A stretch of DNA of 64,000 nt, from contig BLLK01000058.1 in assembly GCA_021927905.1 (NCBI GenBank), forward strand, positions 62,001 to 126,000. Reading direction: 5' to 3'. This stretch comes from Chaetoceros tenuissimus. Taxonomy: Eukaryota > Bacillariophyta > Thalassiosirophyceae > Chaetocerotales > Chaetocerotaceae. The notes below the pieces were generated by a model. It was not told the DNA's origin. It saw only the letters and a list, made by a program, of their open reading frames with translations, and did not search any database. Within the stretch, counting starts at the first letter, position 1. Every line of letters starts with the position of its first letter. Positions 10,272-19,682 of the stretch are shown here, in pieces. A program made the position numbers and the translations under genes.

Positions 10272-11323
10272 CCGTCCTGGGCCATGGCGTAAAATCTTTG
10301 TTTTCGGCAAATCTGTAATTTTTCGGGAAAAATACGAGAAAGCTGTACGTAGTAGGAGGCAGGACGGAAACTCAGTCCCACACAAATTTCAACGATAAAA
10401 GTTCGAAGACGTCTCTGCTGACGTAAGCAATTTTTGGATCCTTCCCTACCCCCTTCATGCTTCCAGTGGAAAAAAATATATTTTTTCGCAAAACGCCGTC
10501 ATGCATTTTGGGCCACTACAAAAATATAATTTGGACCACGACAAAACATGTTCAGTGCACAATCAAATGAAGAGTAGAACAAAAAATGGATACATAGAAT
10601 TAAAATCAAGTATATAATTGTACGAAAGTGGTTCCGTTATGTAATTTTGTCAATACTGTAGCTAGAACTATTCCTATGAGCGGTTTGTACAATTTATCTA
10701 TCTTTTGAATCACTTTGAGAACAACATGTGGATATATATTTCTATATTTGAAGTTAAGTTAAGAAGTCAAGTGTATAAATTAAACATAGCGTTTTGGTTT
10801 ATGTAATAAGTGAGTTTGGTTCAGATTGAATGAACCTTTGAGATGTATTACTATTACTATAATTGAAAAAATAAATTGGACCACGCAAAATTCCTCTTGA
10901 AAAATAGTGTTTTGAAGTGATGTTTTCTTACAGAGTAGATAGATGGAGACCAAACCTCCACCATGATCATGTGTATATTTATCAATAGTAAATGTATCTA
11001 AATGGGTTTTGAATGAAACCATGTATCTGTTTCATTGTAGCAACAACACTGCGTGGTCCAAATTATATTTTTTGAAATTTGCAGTCATGCAATTTGGGCC
11101 ACGTTGAAAATAATTTGGGCCATGGTTCATATCTCCCCCCCCCCAAAATAAGCTTTCATGATGCTTCCCTTTTCCTTTTCTTTTACCAAGCTTTTACGTA
11201 CGTATGATTTCTAATGCTTCCTATTACCTACTACGTACGAATCTTCCTATTTTCTTTTTTTTCCCCGAAAAATTACAATTTGCCGAAAAAAAGATTTTAC
11301 GCCATGGCCCTGGCGATGGACGG
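10272..11323. mobile_element. Non-coding element with long terminal inverted repeats (MITE-like) and nested inner repeats
   Basis: About 1.05 kb bounded by imperfect inverted repeats: 10272-10356 against 11227-11323. The core GGCCATGGCGTAAAATCTT is identical on both sides, followed by a TTCGGCAAAT..TAATTTTTCGGG block. A GTACGTAGTAGG block matches 12 of 12 bases (10345-10356 against 11227-11238). Inside lies a second inverted pair, ATAATTTGGACCACG at 10526-10540 and its complement at 11052-11066. A direct repeat GTCATGCATTTTGGGCCAC lies at 10498-10516, with a one-mismatch copy at 11084-11102. A third copy of the GGACCACGC motif is at 10873-10886. No convincing coding frame lies inside. I could not identify a clean target-site duplication. 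Most consistent with a non-autonomous DNA transposon, perhaps with one element nested in another. Confidence 0.6.
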
Positions 11324-11533
11324 ACAAAAGTGGAAATGTCTTCGTCTCTCCATTTTTCATGTCAAATAGCTTTTTTAAATTCTTTCCTTTTTTATCTTGT
11401 GGAGATTCTTCTTCTTGTTCATAAGTAATGCGAGTATTAGAATCTTCTTCTTCATTCCCATCACAACCAAAGCAAACTACCAAACACAAATAATAAATAA
11501 TAGAACAATTCTTTTTTCTTTATATTCAAGAAT

Positions 11534-13390
11534 ATGTCAAGCTGGATAGCTAATGCTCAGTCAGTCAATCTAACGCTGCAAGCTAGCAATTTGAAGAAAC
11601 CACATTTATTCAAGAACTGCTCGCCGTTTGCAGTTGTAACAAGATTGCCAATACTAGGAAGTAACCAGCCTCCTGAAATCATTGGTAGAACAGAAACTAT
11701 AAAAAACTGCCGTGATCCGAAATGGACCAAGACTTTCCGATTCGACTTTGAGTTTTCCAAGGAAGTATATCTAGAAATTAGCATTTATGATGATGATAAG
11801 AAAAAGCTTGGGTCAACACGAATTGAAGTGGGAAAGGTATTTGCAAAGAAGCAGAGACGAAGCGCGGCAAAGTTAGACACTCAAGGCGTATTATATGCAC
11901 AGATTATGCCTGCATTCGAGACGAAAAGATTCAAGACTTGCCATTTTGCATTGGACGTTTACAATTTTGCCAAGGCACATAAAAAAATATACTATGAAAT
12001 TCATCGACAGGAGCACTTTAAAGATTTCTCCATGTGGTCTCCCATATATAGATCAGAGCCAAAATATATCGGTGAGGATTGTTCCATACATTATGAAAAA
12101 TGTGCCATCGCTCTTCATGACATACATGTTATTCATTGCAGTCCAGAGGATGACGAAGAAAATCGAGATCTGGATTGGGACAAGCAAAGTAGGCGGAGTC
12201 TACAAGAATACCCACTGAGAGTCTCAATATGGGAAAGCCGTACAAGGGGTCGTCATCGTCACATTGGAATGGTAGAGACATCATTAGCAAAACTAATTCA
12301 GCTCTGTAAAGAAAGATCAGAGTTGCCTATTTATTTCGATGCGGGCATTGAGGATAAAGTGGAACTGCGAGAAAAGATTGGAATCTCATCTATTCACTTT
12401 GCAATTGATGGGAAGGAAGACACACAATTTGAAGCAATTGAGCAAGACCCAATTCATGAAATTGTCGATGATGATTCAGTTGACGAAAGAAATGGAACGC
12501 CAAGACCTACCTTTGTGAACTACATCGCTGGTGGATGCGAATTGGATCTATGTGTAGCGATCGACTTCACTGCCTCAAATGGCAACCCTCTTCAGAAAGA
12601 TTCTCCGCACTATATCGATCATAACTCCTTGAATTTGTACGAAAAAGCAATAATCTCTGTAGGGAAAATCATCACAAACTATGACACAGATAAATTGCAC
12701 AGCATCTGGGGATTCGGGGCAAAATACGAAGGAAAAGTCAGACATGCTTTCCAAGTTGGGGATAAAGTCAAGGTAACAGGAGTAAAGGGAATTCTAGACG
12801 CATACAGAACTACATTTCGCAGGGGAATTTGCATGAGTAGCCCTGTTGTTTGCACCGAAGTTATTCGCTTGGCAGCAAAGAAAGCAAAGAGGGAATTTTC
12901 CGAAGCACAGGAAAAAGGTTTACAATCATACTCAGTTCTTTTGATACTAACACATGGTAAATTCAGTGATATGGAAGCTACAAAAGAAATGTTAAAGAAA
13001 GTTACTGACTCGCCATTGAGTGTTATATTTGTCGGTATTGGTAATTCTGATTTCTCACATTTGAAATACCTTGACGATTTCCAAAGGGAGGAGAAGGGCC
13101 GGGATTGCTGTACATTCGTTAAATATGATGCAGCAAAGAGTCAGGCTCAATTCGCCGAAGAGGCACTTCGTGAGATTCCATCTCATCTCACGTCTTATTT
13201 TTTGGAAAGAGGTATATTTCCTTGTCTACCTCAATCAAATGATGAGGTTGCCGTGCATGAAGAAGACGAAGTAGTGGAATTGGATAATGATGACATTATG
13301 GTGAATTGCAAGATTTCTCATTCTTTCGACGAAAACACCGCACACATATCTCGAGCATCTGAGGATGTCCCAGCAGAAGAAGATGATTGA
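11534..13390 (+). CDS. Copine
   Basis: Single exon, 618 residues. The order is that of copines: an N-terminal C2 domain (about 8-130, with DPKWTKTFRFDF and IYDDDKKKLG), a second C2-like region (about 130-300, with YPLRVSIWE and GRHRHIGM) and a copine von Willebrand A domain (about 320-560). The A domain begins FVNYIAGGCELDLCVAIDFT, carries the metal-site motif DFTASNGNP and continues with a WGFGA strand and LLILTHG. Copines are calcium-dependent phospholipid-binding proteins that move to membranes when calcium rises. The acidic C-terminal tail (about 50 residues) is outside the family core. Full length for the family. The gene lies just downstream of the inverted-repeat element, which ends about 200 bp before the start codon. 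Confidence 0.93.
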   Translation: MSSWIANAQSVNLTLQASNLKKPHLFKNCSPFAVVTRLPILGSNQPPEIIGRTETIKNCRDPKWTKTFRFDFEFSKEVYLEISIYDDDKKKLGSTRIEVGKVFAKKQRRSAAKLDTQGVLYAQIMPAFETKRFKTCHFALDVYNFAKAHKKIYYEIHRQEHFKDFSMWSPIYRSEPKYIGEDCSIHYEKCAIALHDIHVIHCSPEDDEENRDLDWDKQSRRSLQEYPLRVSIWESRTRGRHRHIGMVETSLAKLIQLCKERSELPIYFDAGIEDKVELREKIGISSIHFAIDGKEDTQFEAIEQDPIHEIVDDDSVDERNGTPRPTFVNYIAGGCELDLCVAIDFTASNGNPLQKDSPHYIDHNSLNLYEKAIISVGKIITNYDTDKLHSIWGFGAKYEGKVRHAFQVGDKVKVTGVKGILDAYRTTFRRGICMSSPVVCTEVIRLAAKKAKREFSEAQEKGLQSYSVLLILTHGKFSDMEATKEMLKKVTDSPLSVIFVGIGNSDFSHLKYLDDFQREEKGRDCCTFVKYDAAKSQAQFAEEALREIPSHLTSYFLERGIFPCLPQSNDEVAVHEEDEVVELDNDDIMVNCKISHSFDENTAHISRASEDVPAEEDD

Positions 13391-13580
13391 TCAGCTGCCA
13401 TATCTTTGTTCTCAAGGTCCAGGGATACTGAATTAATAATAAGCCCTTTTCAAACACAACTGAAAATGTTTCTTATCGATGGATTGCAGCATGATTTACT
13501 TTTTCAATGCGTAGAAACATGTTGCGCCGACAGAGCTCGGATTTCGGATTCCCTTTTGAAACATTTTTTGCATTCAACCT

Positions 13581-14361
13581 TCATCGCTTGTTTTTGTTTA
13601 TGCTTCTTGAAAGTCCCTCGTTGATTCTTCTATGAACGCCTTTCCTAACCACACGAAATTTCAATTCCCTCGACCTTTGCTTTTCTTTTTCTAATTCATC
13701 ATAAAGTTTCTCCCGATAGTAAGGATTAAAACTATGTATAATCGCCAATGATAATACTCCCAGTGCATATGAAATGATCAACATAGGCATCACTGCGAAG
13801 CACATTGCCAACCAAAGAGGCAAAAATGCGAAAAAGACCACATAGACTATTGTGGGTAATATCAACACAATGATTACAAAAAGGATAAGCTGTTTCAATG
13901 CTCTAATGTCATCTTTTTCTACTAAACGCTTTTCAATTAAAACTTGCTTCAGATATAAAAACGTCATTGCGGTTCTGACTACTAAATCCTTGAAAAATTT
14001 ATAGTCATATGTTCTGGCCATGAATGTATTATACTATAGGCAAAAAGTGAAAAATAATATCAGTATGGCGAACTCAAGTGAAAGTAGTCTTGGTTCATTT
14101 CCAATTACTTACTCCATAATACGAACCTCCTATTTTAGAGGAGTGCATGTGAATCATACGAAAGAAGAGAAACTGGATCAATATGAGATGTGCATACAAA
14201 TTTATAATTGAATCCAGGGCTCCTTTATCTGCGGAGTAAACTCTTGGAATTGATGAATTTTTCGTTTCTTGCAACACAATAGACTGCGAAGAAGAGTTAG
14301 ACTGGTCGTATGTATCTATGGATGAAGAAGATGACATTGTTTCGGATTTTCCTTTGATCAT
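13581..14361 (-). CDS. Uncharacterised multi-pass membrane protein
   Basis: Two exons (14361-14113, 14033-13581) with a 79 bp phase-0 intron encode 233 residues. The N-terminus is Ser-rich and cytosol-like. One hydrophobic segment lies near residues 56-68 (LILIQFLFF), and two strong adjacent membrane helices follow in the second exon (LFVIIVLILPTIVYVVFFAFL and a segment from MPMLIISYALGVLSL). The C-terminus is a charged helix (YYREKLYDELEKEKQRSREL) followed by basic residues. I do not recognise the family. The retained hydrophobic stretch before the intron stays open only if it is coding, which supports this exon model. It converges on the copine gene, 190 bp away. Confidence 0.6.
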
Positions 14362-14884
14362 GATTTGACTTGTAGTAGGGCGACGAGACAGAGGTTGGAA
14401 GGTAACCTATGACGAATGTTTTTGTTGTTTGCTTGTCTAGGTATCGTATCGTATTCCTTTTTACGCTTTTACGAACGCAATAAGCGACCGCCAACGCAAA
14501 ACTATTGGAATTCCTGGACGTTTATGATAGAGTTCTTACTACTTCCTCTAGCTAGCGAGTGTCTTCATCATCAATACTACGTAGGTACAATGACAAAATA
14601 GAAGAATCCACGAGGAACAAAAAGAAAGTGCGCGAAAGGAACATGTTTCATGTCAAAACAATGTCATATTGATCTTGTTTTGATAAGTCTTGTAAATGTC
14701 CCATAGCTACGGAGAGAGCAGTTATGTAGCTAAATATTTTAGTCCCATCTCGTAGTCTCGACGTGACAACTCCGAACTCTCCTCCTCCATTTGGCAGAAC
14801 AACATCATCGTGTTCCATTTTCATCCAAGGCAAAAAGATACCATAATATCAATTACCTTGCTCCACATAACTCACATCTAAAAT
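14362..14884. promoter_or_regulatory. Divergent intergenic region
   Basis: 523 bp between two outward-facing genes. A 61-codon minus-strand frame near 14648-14833 begins with TTG and shows no family motif. Nothing else recognised. Confidence 0.35.
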
Positions 14885-15535
14885 ATGTTAATCTCAAAGA
14901 AGACAGATGAATTTCCCGAGTCATCCTTTATTCAAGTTGTTAATTCTCTCAACGAGTCTTCTCCTTCCCTAGGCATGGAGGGTAAACAAAATTCAGCCCA
15001 TCAAAAGAATATGAATATCAAGCCAGCAGTCTCTGTTGATAATGTTGTTGAAGAATCAACTATTGTAGATCATGATCATCAGGATGTATTTTTTGATAAC
15101 AACAAGAAGGAATCTGATTCCATCAGTGCTGTGTCTCTGGACACACTCGATGTCGATGCAGTATCTGATATAGAAAGATCTTTGAAAGCCAAGAATCGCT
15201 TGATTTTAGCTAGTTCAACAATCGCAATGATTTTTGTTGGAGTATGGGCAATGACTAGACGTGATCTGATGGCATTAAATAGAGGTTTACTGGCTCAACT
15301 CGATGAACAGAAAAGGGAAAACGAGCTTCTAGAGAAAAAGGTTGACGAAATAGCAAGAGAAAATTCAGCATTCAAGTTGCAGAATATGATGGTGGATGAG
15401 AAGGAAACAAAACTTTTTGAGTTTGATAATTGTTTCTTTAAATTTCAAGCTAGTGCTGCCTTGGGAGAATGCGGAGAGAGTTGGGTTGGTTGGTTTAATT
15501 CAGACTTTTTTGAACAAAATGAAGAAGAAATATGA
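14885..15535 (+). CDS. Single-pass membrane protein with coiled coil, unknown function
   Basis: Single exon of 216 residues. The first 95 residues are acidic, Ser-rich and probably disordered. A membrane helix (LILASSTIAMIFVGVWAM) lies near residues 106-123, followed by a coiled coil of about 45 residues (QLDEQKRENELLEKKVDEI). A short aromatic tail, FDNCFFKFQASAALGECG and ESWVGWFNS, ends the protein. The pattern (disordered N-terminus, one helix, coiled coil) recurs in the proteins at 31183 and 32532, but I see no clear sequence identity between them. No signal peptide. No family recognised. Confidence 0.6.
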   Translation: MLISKKTDEFPESSFIQVVNSLNESSPSLGMEGKQNSAHQKNMNIKPAVSVDNVVEESTIVDHDHQDVFFDNNKKESDSISAVSLDTLDVDAVSDIERSLKAKNRLILASSTIAMIFVGVWAMTRRDLMALNRGLLAQLDEQKRENELLEKKVDEIARENSAFKLQNMMVDEKETKLFEFDNCFFKFQASAALGECGESWVGWFNSDFFEQNEEEI

Positions 15536-15844
15536 GATTACATAAAACAGACAATGGGCAAGCAATAATGTCTCGCGATACTTGTATATATGACATAATA
15601 TTAACTGTTTTTGTTTCACTTTTGTACCATTCTTCTTTCTTCTGATCAAAGACTTCATCTCAACCAGCAACAGCATCATCATAAAAAGTATTTACAGGTA
15701 GCTAGCTATGTATCACCTAGCATGATGCTTGTAGATAGTTCTGTAAGTACACCTAAGTAAAACCAAATTACACTTCATTTCTCTTCATTTTCACCAAGAT
15801 AAGTTACATATTACTCCATCAATTAAAAAAGATAAGAATTTGGC
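15536..15844. other. Intergenic spacer
   Basis: 309 bp of AT-rich sequence between two plus-strand genes; no gene, RNA or repeat recognised. Confidence 0.35.
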
Positions 15845-17881
15845 ATGTATCCGATACGGTTGATCGTATGGGCTACTGTGTTTTGGCGTCATGTCGGCAG
15901 AGGCGTTTGTATAGATGGTTCAGCGGCATCACCACCAAGCACAAGTGGAAAAATTCATGCATTCCAACAAGAAGATGAATACGAGCCAATGGACGATGAA
16001 GAATCAGAATTACCATTTTTTGATGAAGACGAATACGATGTTTTGGAAGAAGAGTTAGATAGCGATGACGAGTTCAGCTTACAGTCTCAGTATCAGCACT
16101 CGACAGAAAATTCAAGTGATTTGAATACAATTATGGCTCATTCTTTAAGCATACTTGGAACGAAAATATTTTCCAAGCAGTTTCTCAGTTTTGCACTCTC
16201 TGGAGCTCAATTTGGAATCTGCTTCTATCTTGCGAAAGCAATATGGAAAGCTATTGTAGAGGTTGTGGACGAGTTTGAGCAAGCTGAAAATAGAGCAAAT
16301 CTCCAAGATGAGCATGATATTCCGATGTTGAACGAAGATGTTATTAATAGTGCTACCGAATCATTGTCGGCCAAGTTCACCAAAGAAACCAATAAAAACG
16401 ATGACGAAGTTGCAGAGAAGAGCAATACATTTTCATCGTCGATATTCGCTTCAGACATTGCAAGTCGACTGCACCAATCTGGTTTACCAATTTCATCAAT
16501 GAATCCAAAAATGAAGACAGTGCAGAGTGTATTGAAGTCACTTACTAGAACAGAGGCAAAGCTTTTATCTAGCACTCTTATTGCACATAGTAATGGAAAT
16601 GAGCGGGATCTCAATAAGAAGCAAGAATTACTATTGAATATGTGGAATAATATTGGTGGTCTTGATGATGTGAAAGAGGGACTGATGGATATTGTCTTTC
16701 CCCTAATGGATAGAAGTCAAATGGCTGACATGGATGAAATACCCGAGCTTCATTCATCATACTATGGGGGCTTATTGGATAATCCTCCAGGAGTCTTATT
16801 ATATGGGCCACCGTAAGTAAAATTTACATTTTTGACTATCCCTTTCACTTCAAACTCTCCTGACTTGATGGCTTATTTTCTTCTTTAAAGGGGATGTGGA
16901 AAGACTCTTTTGGTCCGAGCTCTAGCAGGTACAGCTAATGCAAGATTTCTAAACATACAACCTTCAACTCTCTTTAGGAAATACGTGGGTGAAACTAATA
17001 TCAATGTAAAAGCGCTGTTTACTCTTGCACGTAAAGTTGCTCCGTGTATTATCTTCATCGATGAAATAGACGCGTTGTTTAGGGAAAGAAGATCGGGGGG
17101 TGGTGAAGAGCATGAGGTAAACAGAGAATTAAAGACCGAATTCATGCAACTCTGGGATGGGATCCAGAGTGTGAATGAGGGAATTATTGTAGTAGGTGCG
17201 ACTAATCGCCCATTTGATCTAGACTCAGCATTTCTGAGAAGAATGCCTCGATCTTTCTTTGTAGGATTACCGAATGACGTTGCCCGTGCAAAAATACTTA
17301 CTTCAATGTTAAATGATGTTCCAAAGGATAACACATTCGACATGCGACAGATCATACAAGCGACTGAATTCTACACTCCAAGTGACATAAAGGAAGTGTT
17401 AAGGACAGCAGCCTTATTTCCTTTGCGAGAGGCTCGTGGAGAAATTTTGCGTAGAAGACAACAGGGTGAGCAGTTATCAAGGGTAGAATGCATGGCTCCA
17501 AAATTGCGACCGCTTCGAACTACTGATGTTATAGGAGCTTTACATAAAGTATCACCTACTCCTCTTTCAGAAGAATACAAATCTGCGTTACTCGGTTTTG
17601 CTTCAAAGGCATCAGGGAGATCTATGTCAACACCTGCTCCTCATTTTCCAAATCAATATAATAATTTTCAAAATGGTATGAATCCATATTCAAATCAAAA
17701 TTTTGGTCAGAATGGACAGAACCATGGACAGTATCAAATGGGAAATCAAAATGATTATTACGTTACAAATAATGTATCGCCTCCATCCTTTAATCAAATG
17801 CAAGGGGATTGGGGGAGTCCACAAAACTTTGATGAATACGACTCCTATGATGAAAGCTATGATGACAGCACTTATGATTAA
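15845..17881 (+). CDS. Msp1/ATAD1-like AAA+ ATPase with N/Q-rich tail
   Basis: Two exons (15845-16812, 16891-17881) with a 78 bp phase-2 intron that splits the Walker A motif, giving 652 residues. The N-terminus is hydrophobic. An acidic stretch follows, then a membrane-like helix near residues 115-140. The AAA domain opens with NIGGLDDVKEGL, the Msp1/ATAD1 signature. Walker A is GPPGCGKT, Walker B is IIFIDEID, sensor and arginine-finger region ATNRPFDLDSAFLRR. A closing helix (SDIKEVLRTAALFPLREA) is also as in Msp1. The last 100 residues are Asn/Gln/Tyr-rich and probably disordered. Msp1/ATAD1 extracts mislocalised tail-anchored proteins from outer mitochondrial or peroxisomal membranes. The long acidic N-terminal region and the prion-like tail are not part of the usual 350-400 residue family, so a different membrane or substrate is possible. 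Confidence 0.85.
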
Positions 17882-18187
17882 ATCATAGTAGTAGTACTTT
17901 GTTTTAACTTTTGAATAACTATTTGTCATTTCTTTGCTGGGCTTTTTTACCTCTAAACCTATTTTGGTAAAAACTAAAAAGTCACAGGTATGCAGAGGGG
18001 AAGAAGAGAGTGAGTACAAGTAAGTACGTACGTACTACCACAATCAACAGCCCTCCTACCGCTTTAATTGATGATGATTGATTGCAATTGAAACGGTGCA
18101 ATCACTCGGTAGTACGTAGATAGTGTGTACTATTACTACTTCCACACCTATATTTACAGTCACGCCAACGGGTATATCAGTTGAGAG
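17882..18187. other. Intergenic spacer
   Basis: 306 bp between two plus-strand genes. It contains a self-complementary GTACGTACGTAC run near 18023-18036, similar to the motif upstream of the DUF3067/GCK pair. Confidence 0.35.
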
Positions 18188-18937
18188 ATGTCCACCACCA
18201 TCAAGACTTTGAAAGGAATCACTTCTAGTAAGGAGTTAGTGGACTTGATCTCTAGGATTTCCAAGGAAGCAAAAGAAAAATCTACTGTAAATGAAAGTGC
18301 TCGTATAGAGGAACTCGAAAAAATATTAGCAGATCCCGACTCTTCGTCTCATCTACCATTGAAGGCAATATTTATCGCAAAGTCTATCGCTCCTACAAAA
18401 GCTTCTTTGCAAGACCTAGAATCATATCTGAAAGAGCATACGCAAAAATCCAATGACAGTAGCAACAAGATCCAGCTTTGCTACAATTCACCTGATAAAA
18501 AAGGTCCAAGTAAAGATTATCAGTCCAGAATCGAAAGACTTAAATTGAAGGAGCAAGAAAGACAATATTGCTCAATTACAAAGAATTTGGATCAATCAAA
18601 GTCTGAAGATGCAACAATAAAATCAATGATGTACGCAGCGTCAGTAGGAATGAATATGATTGTTGCTCCTATATCAATTGGTGTTTTGATGTATTTCTTT
18701 GCGGGTAAATTATTCGCATTTATCATACCGAACTATCAGCAAGTCGATGATGGAAAGTTAAATATTCACGGGGTGATTGCAGGGGTGATTTCTGGTGTAA
18801 TTATGTTATTCATTGAAATGATTTTGTTCGTTATTCGAAACCACGAGATGGATAAATTTGTGACGAAGAAGATGAAGAAGAAAAATAATCCATTTGGATA
18901 TGATAAAAAAAGAGCTCAGAGAACCTTTCAAGGATAA
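18188..18937 (+). CDS. VMA12: Vma12-like V-ATPase assembly factor
   Basis: Single exon, 249 residues. The N-terminal half is helical and soluble. Before the membrane part comes a basic segment YQSRIERLKLKEQERQYCSI, then two membrane helices (about 155-178, MNMIVAPISIGVLMYFFAG, and about 196-218, GVIAGVISGVIMLFIEMILF). The protein ends in a Lys-rich tail with a possible ER-retention character (KKMKKKNN). This layout matches the Vma12/TMEM199 family, ER proteins that help assemble the V0 sector of the vacuolar ATPase. Assignment rests on layout and the pre-membrane motif; Pkr1 or another ER two-pass family is less likely. Confidence 0.65.
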   Translation: MSTTIKTLKGITSSKELVDLISRISKEAKEKSTVNESARIEELEKILADPDSSSHLPLKAIFIAKSIAPTKASLQDLESYLKEHTQKSNDSSNKIQLCYNSPDKKGPSKDYQSRIERLKLKEQERQYCSITKNLDQSKSEDATIKSMMYAASVGMNMIVAPISIGVLMYFFAGKLFAFIIPNYQQVDDGKLNIHGVIAGVISGVIMLFIEMILFVIRNHEMDKFVTKKMKKKNNPFGYDKKRAQRTFQG

Positions 18938-19142
18938 AATAATTCATGTCGATTGTAGATTGCTCTATTGACGTAACACTCAATTAGAAATAATAGCAGC
19001 TGAGTATATTGCTACCTATCCATGTATTCAATATGCCAACCATTTATCATTAATAAAAACAAAGACAACTAGCCTTATCATCGCGTTACTTCGAATAAGT
19101 TTCTGAGGCTCGTTGGGATTTGTAAAAGTAAGTGCAAAAGAG

Positions 19143-19215
19143 CTCTCGCTAGTGGGATCGAACCACTGGCCTCAAGATTAACAGTCTCGCGCTCTACCAA
19201 CTGAGCTAAGCGAGA
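19143..19215 (-). tRNA. trnN-GUU: tRNA-Asn (GTT)
   Basis: The minus strand folds into a 73-nt cloverleaf. The acceptor stem TCTCGCT pairs with AGCGAGA. The D arm is GCTCAGTTGGTAGAGC. The anticodon stem CGAGA/TCTTG closes loop CTGTTAA, with anticodon GTT. The T arm AGTGG/CCACT has loop TTCGATC. The discriminator base is G. No intron. A T-run follows the 3' end on the minus strand, as expected for RNA polymerase III termination. Confidence 0.95.
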
Positions 19216-19682
19216 TCTTCTTGCTTTTGTCACCCTCAAGTCAAATCATATTGTCAATAATGTATTTTCGTTTGATTTCAGATGATGTTTATGCTTTCTT
19301 TCTTCTTTATTGCATCAAAGTTACTTTTCACTATATAATAATTACCAGTAATCTTCGCATGTCAACAAATCCTCCTTATTCCTCTCCCTTGCCTTGTTGG
19401 TATTTACGTATGCGTTTTTTGTGTTCATTATTTTCACTGGACTTTGTCCTCGCTGACTGTCAAAACTTCAACTTCTATTCCTAGCCGCAAAAATTTAAAA
19501 ATGAAAATATCTTCTTCCGAGTGAATCAGAGAATCTTTCATTGGTTATGCTTTTAACTGTCAAAAACAAAACCTTGATGCACATTTGGGTACTTGATACC
19601 TTACTACCGTACTACTGTTACATACTTTTCTAGTTTTTCTTTTCTACGAAAACCTTCACTGCGTTTCAAGCAGAGGATCAAA
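19216..19682. promoter_or_regulatory. Region between tRNA-Asn and the transporter gene
   Basis: 467 bp upstream of both outward-facing genes. The frame of the transporter is open from 19593, but only through TTG. No other feature recognised. Confidence 0.35.

Noticed and set aside
10780-11022. 80-codon minus-strand frame inside the inverted-repeat element
   Set aside because: No transposase motif or family similarity, and the composition matches the surrounding non-coding sequence.
14034-14180. Possible extra intron (GTATGC to AAATAG) in the membrane protein gene at 13581-14361
   Set aside because: Removing it shifts the frame into a stop before the second exon; keeping it gives one continuous protein.
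14648-14833. 61-codon minus-strand frame
   Set aside because: Starts at TTG, has no neighbours in the same frame and no motif; treated as chance.
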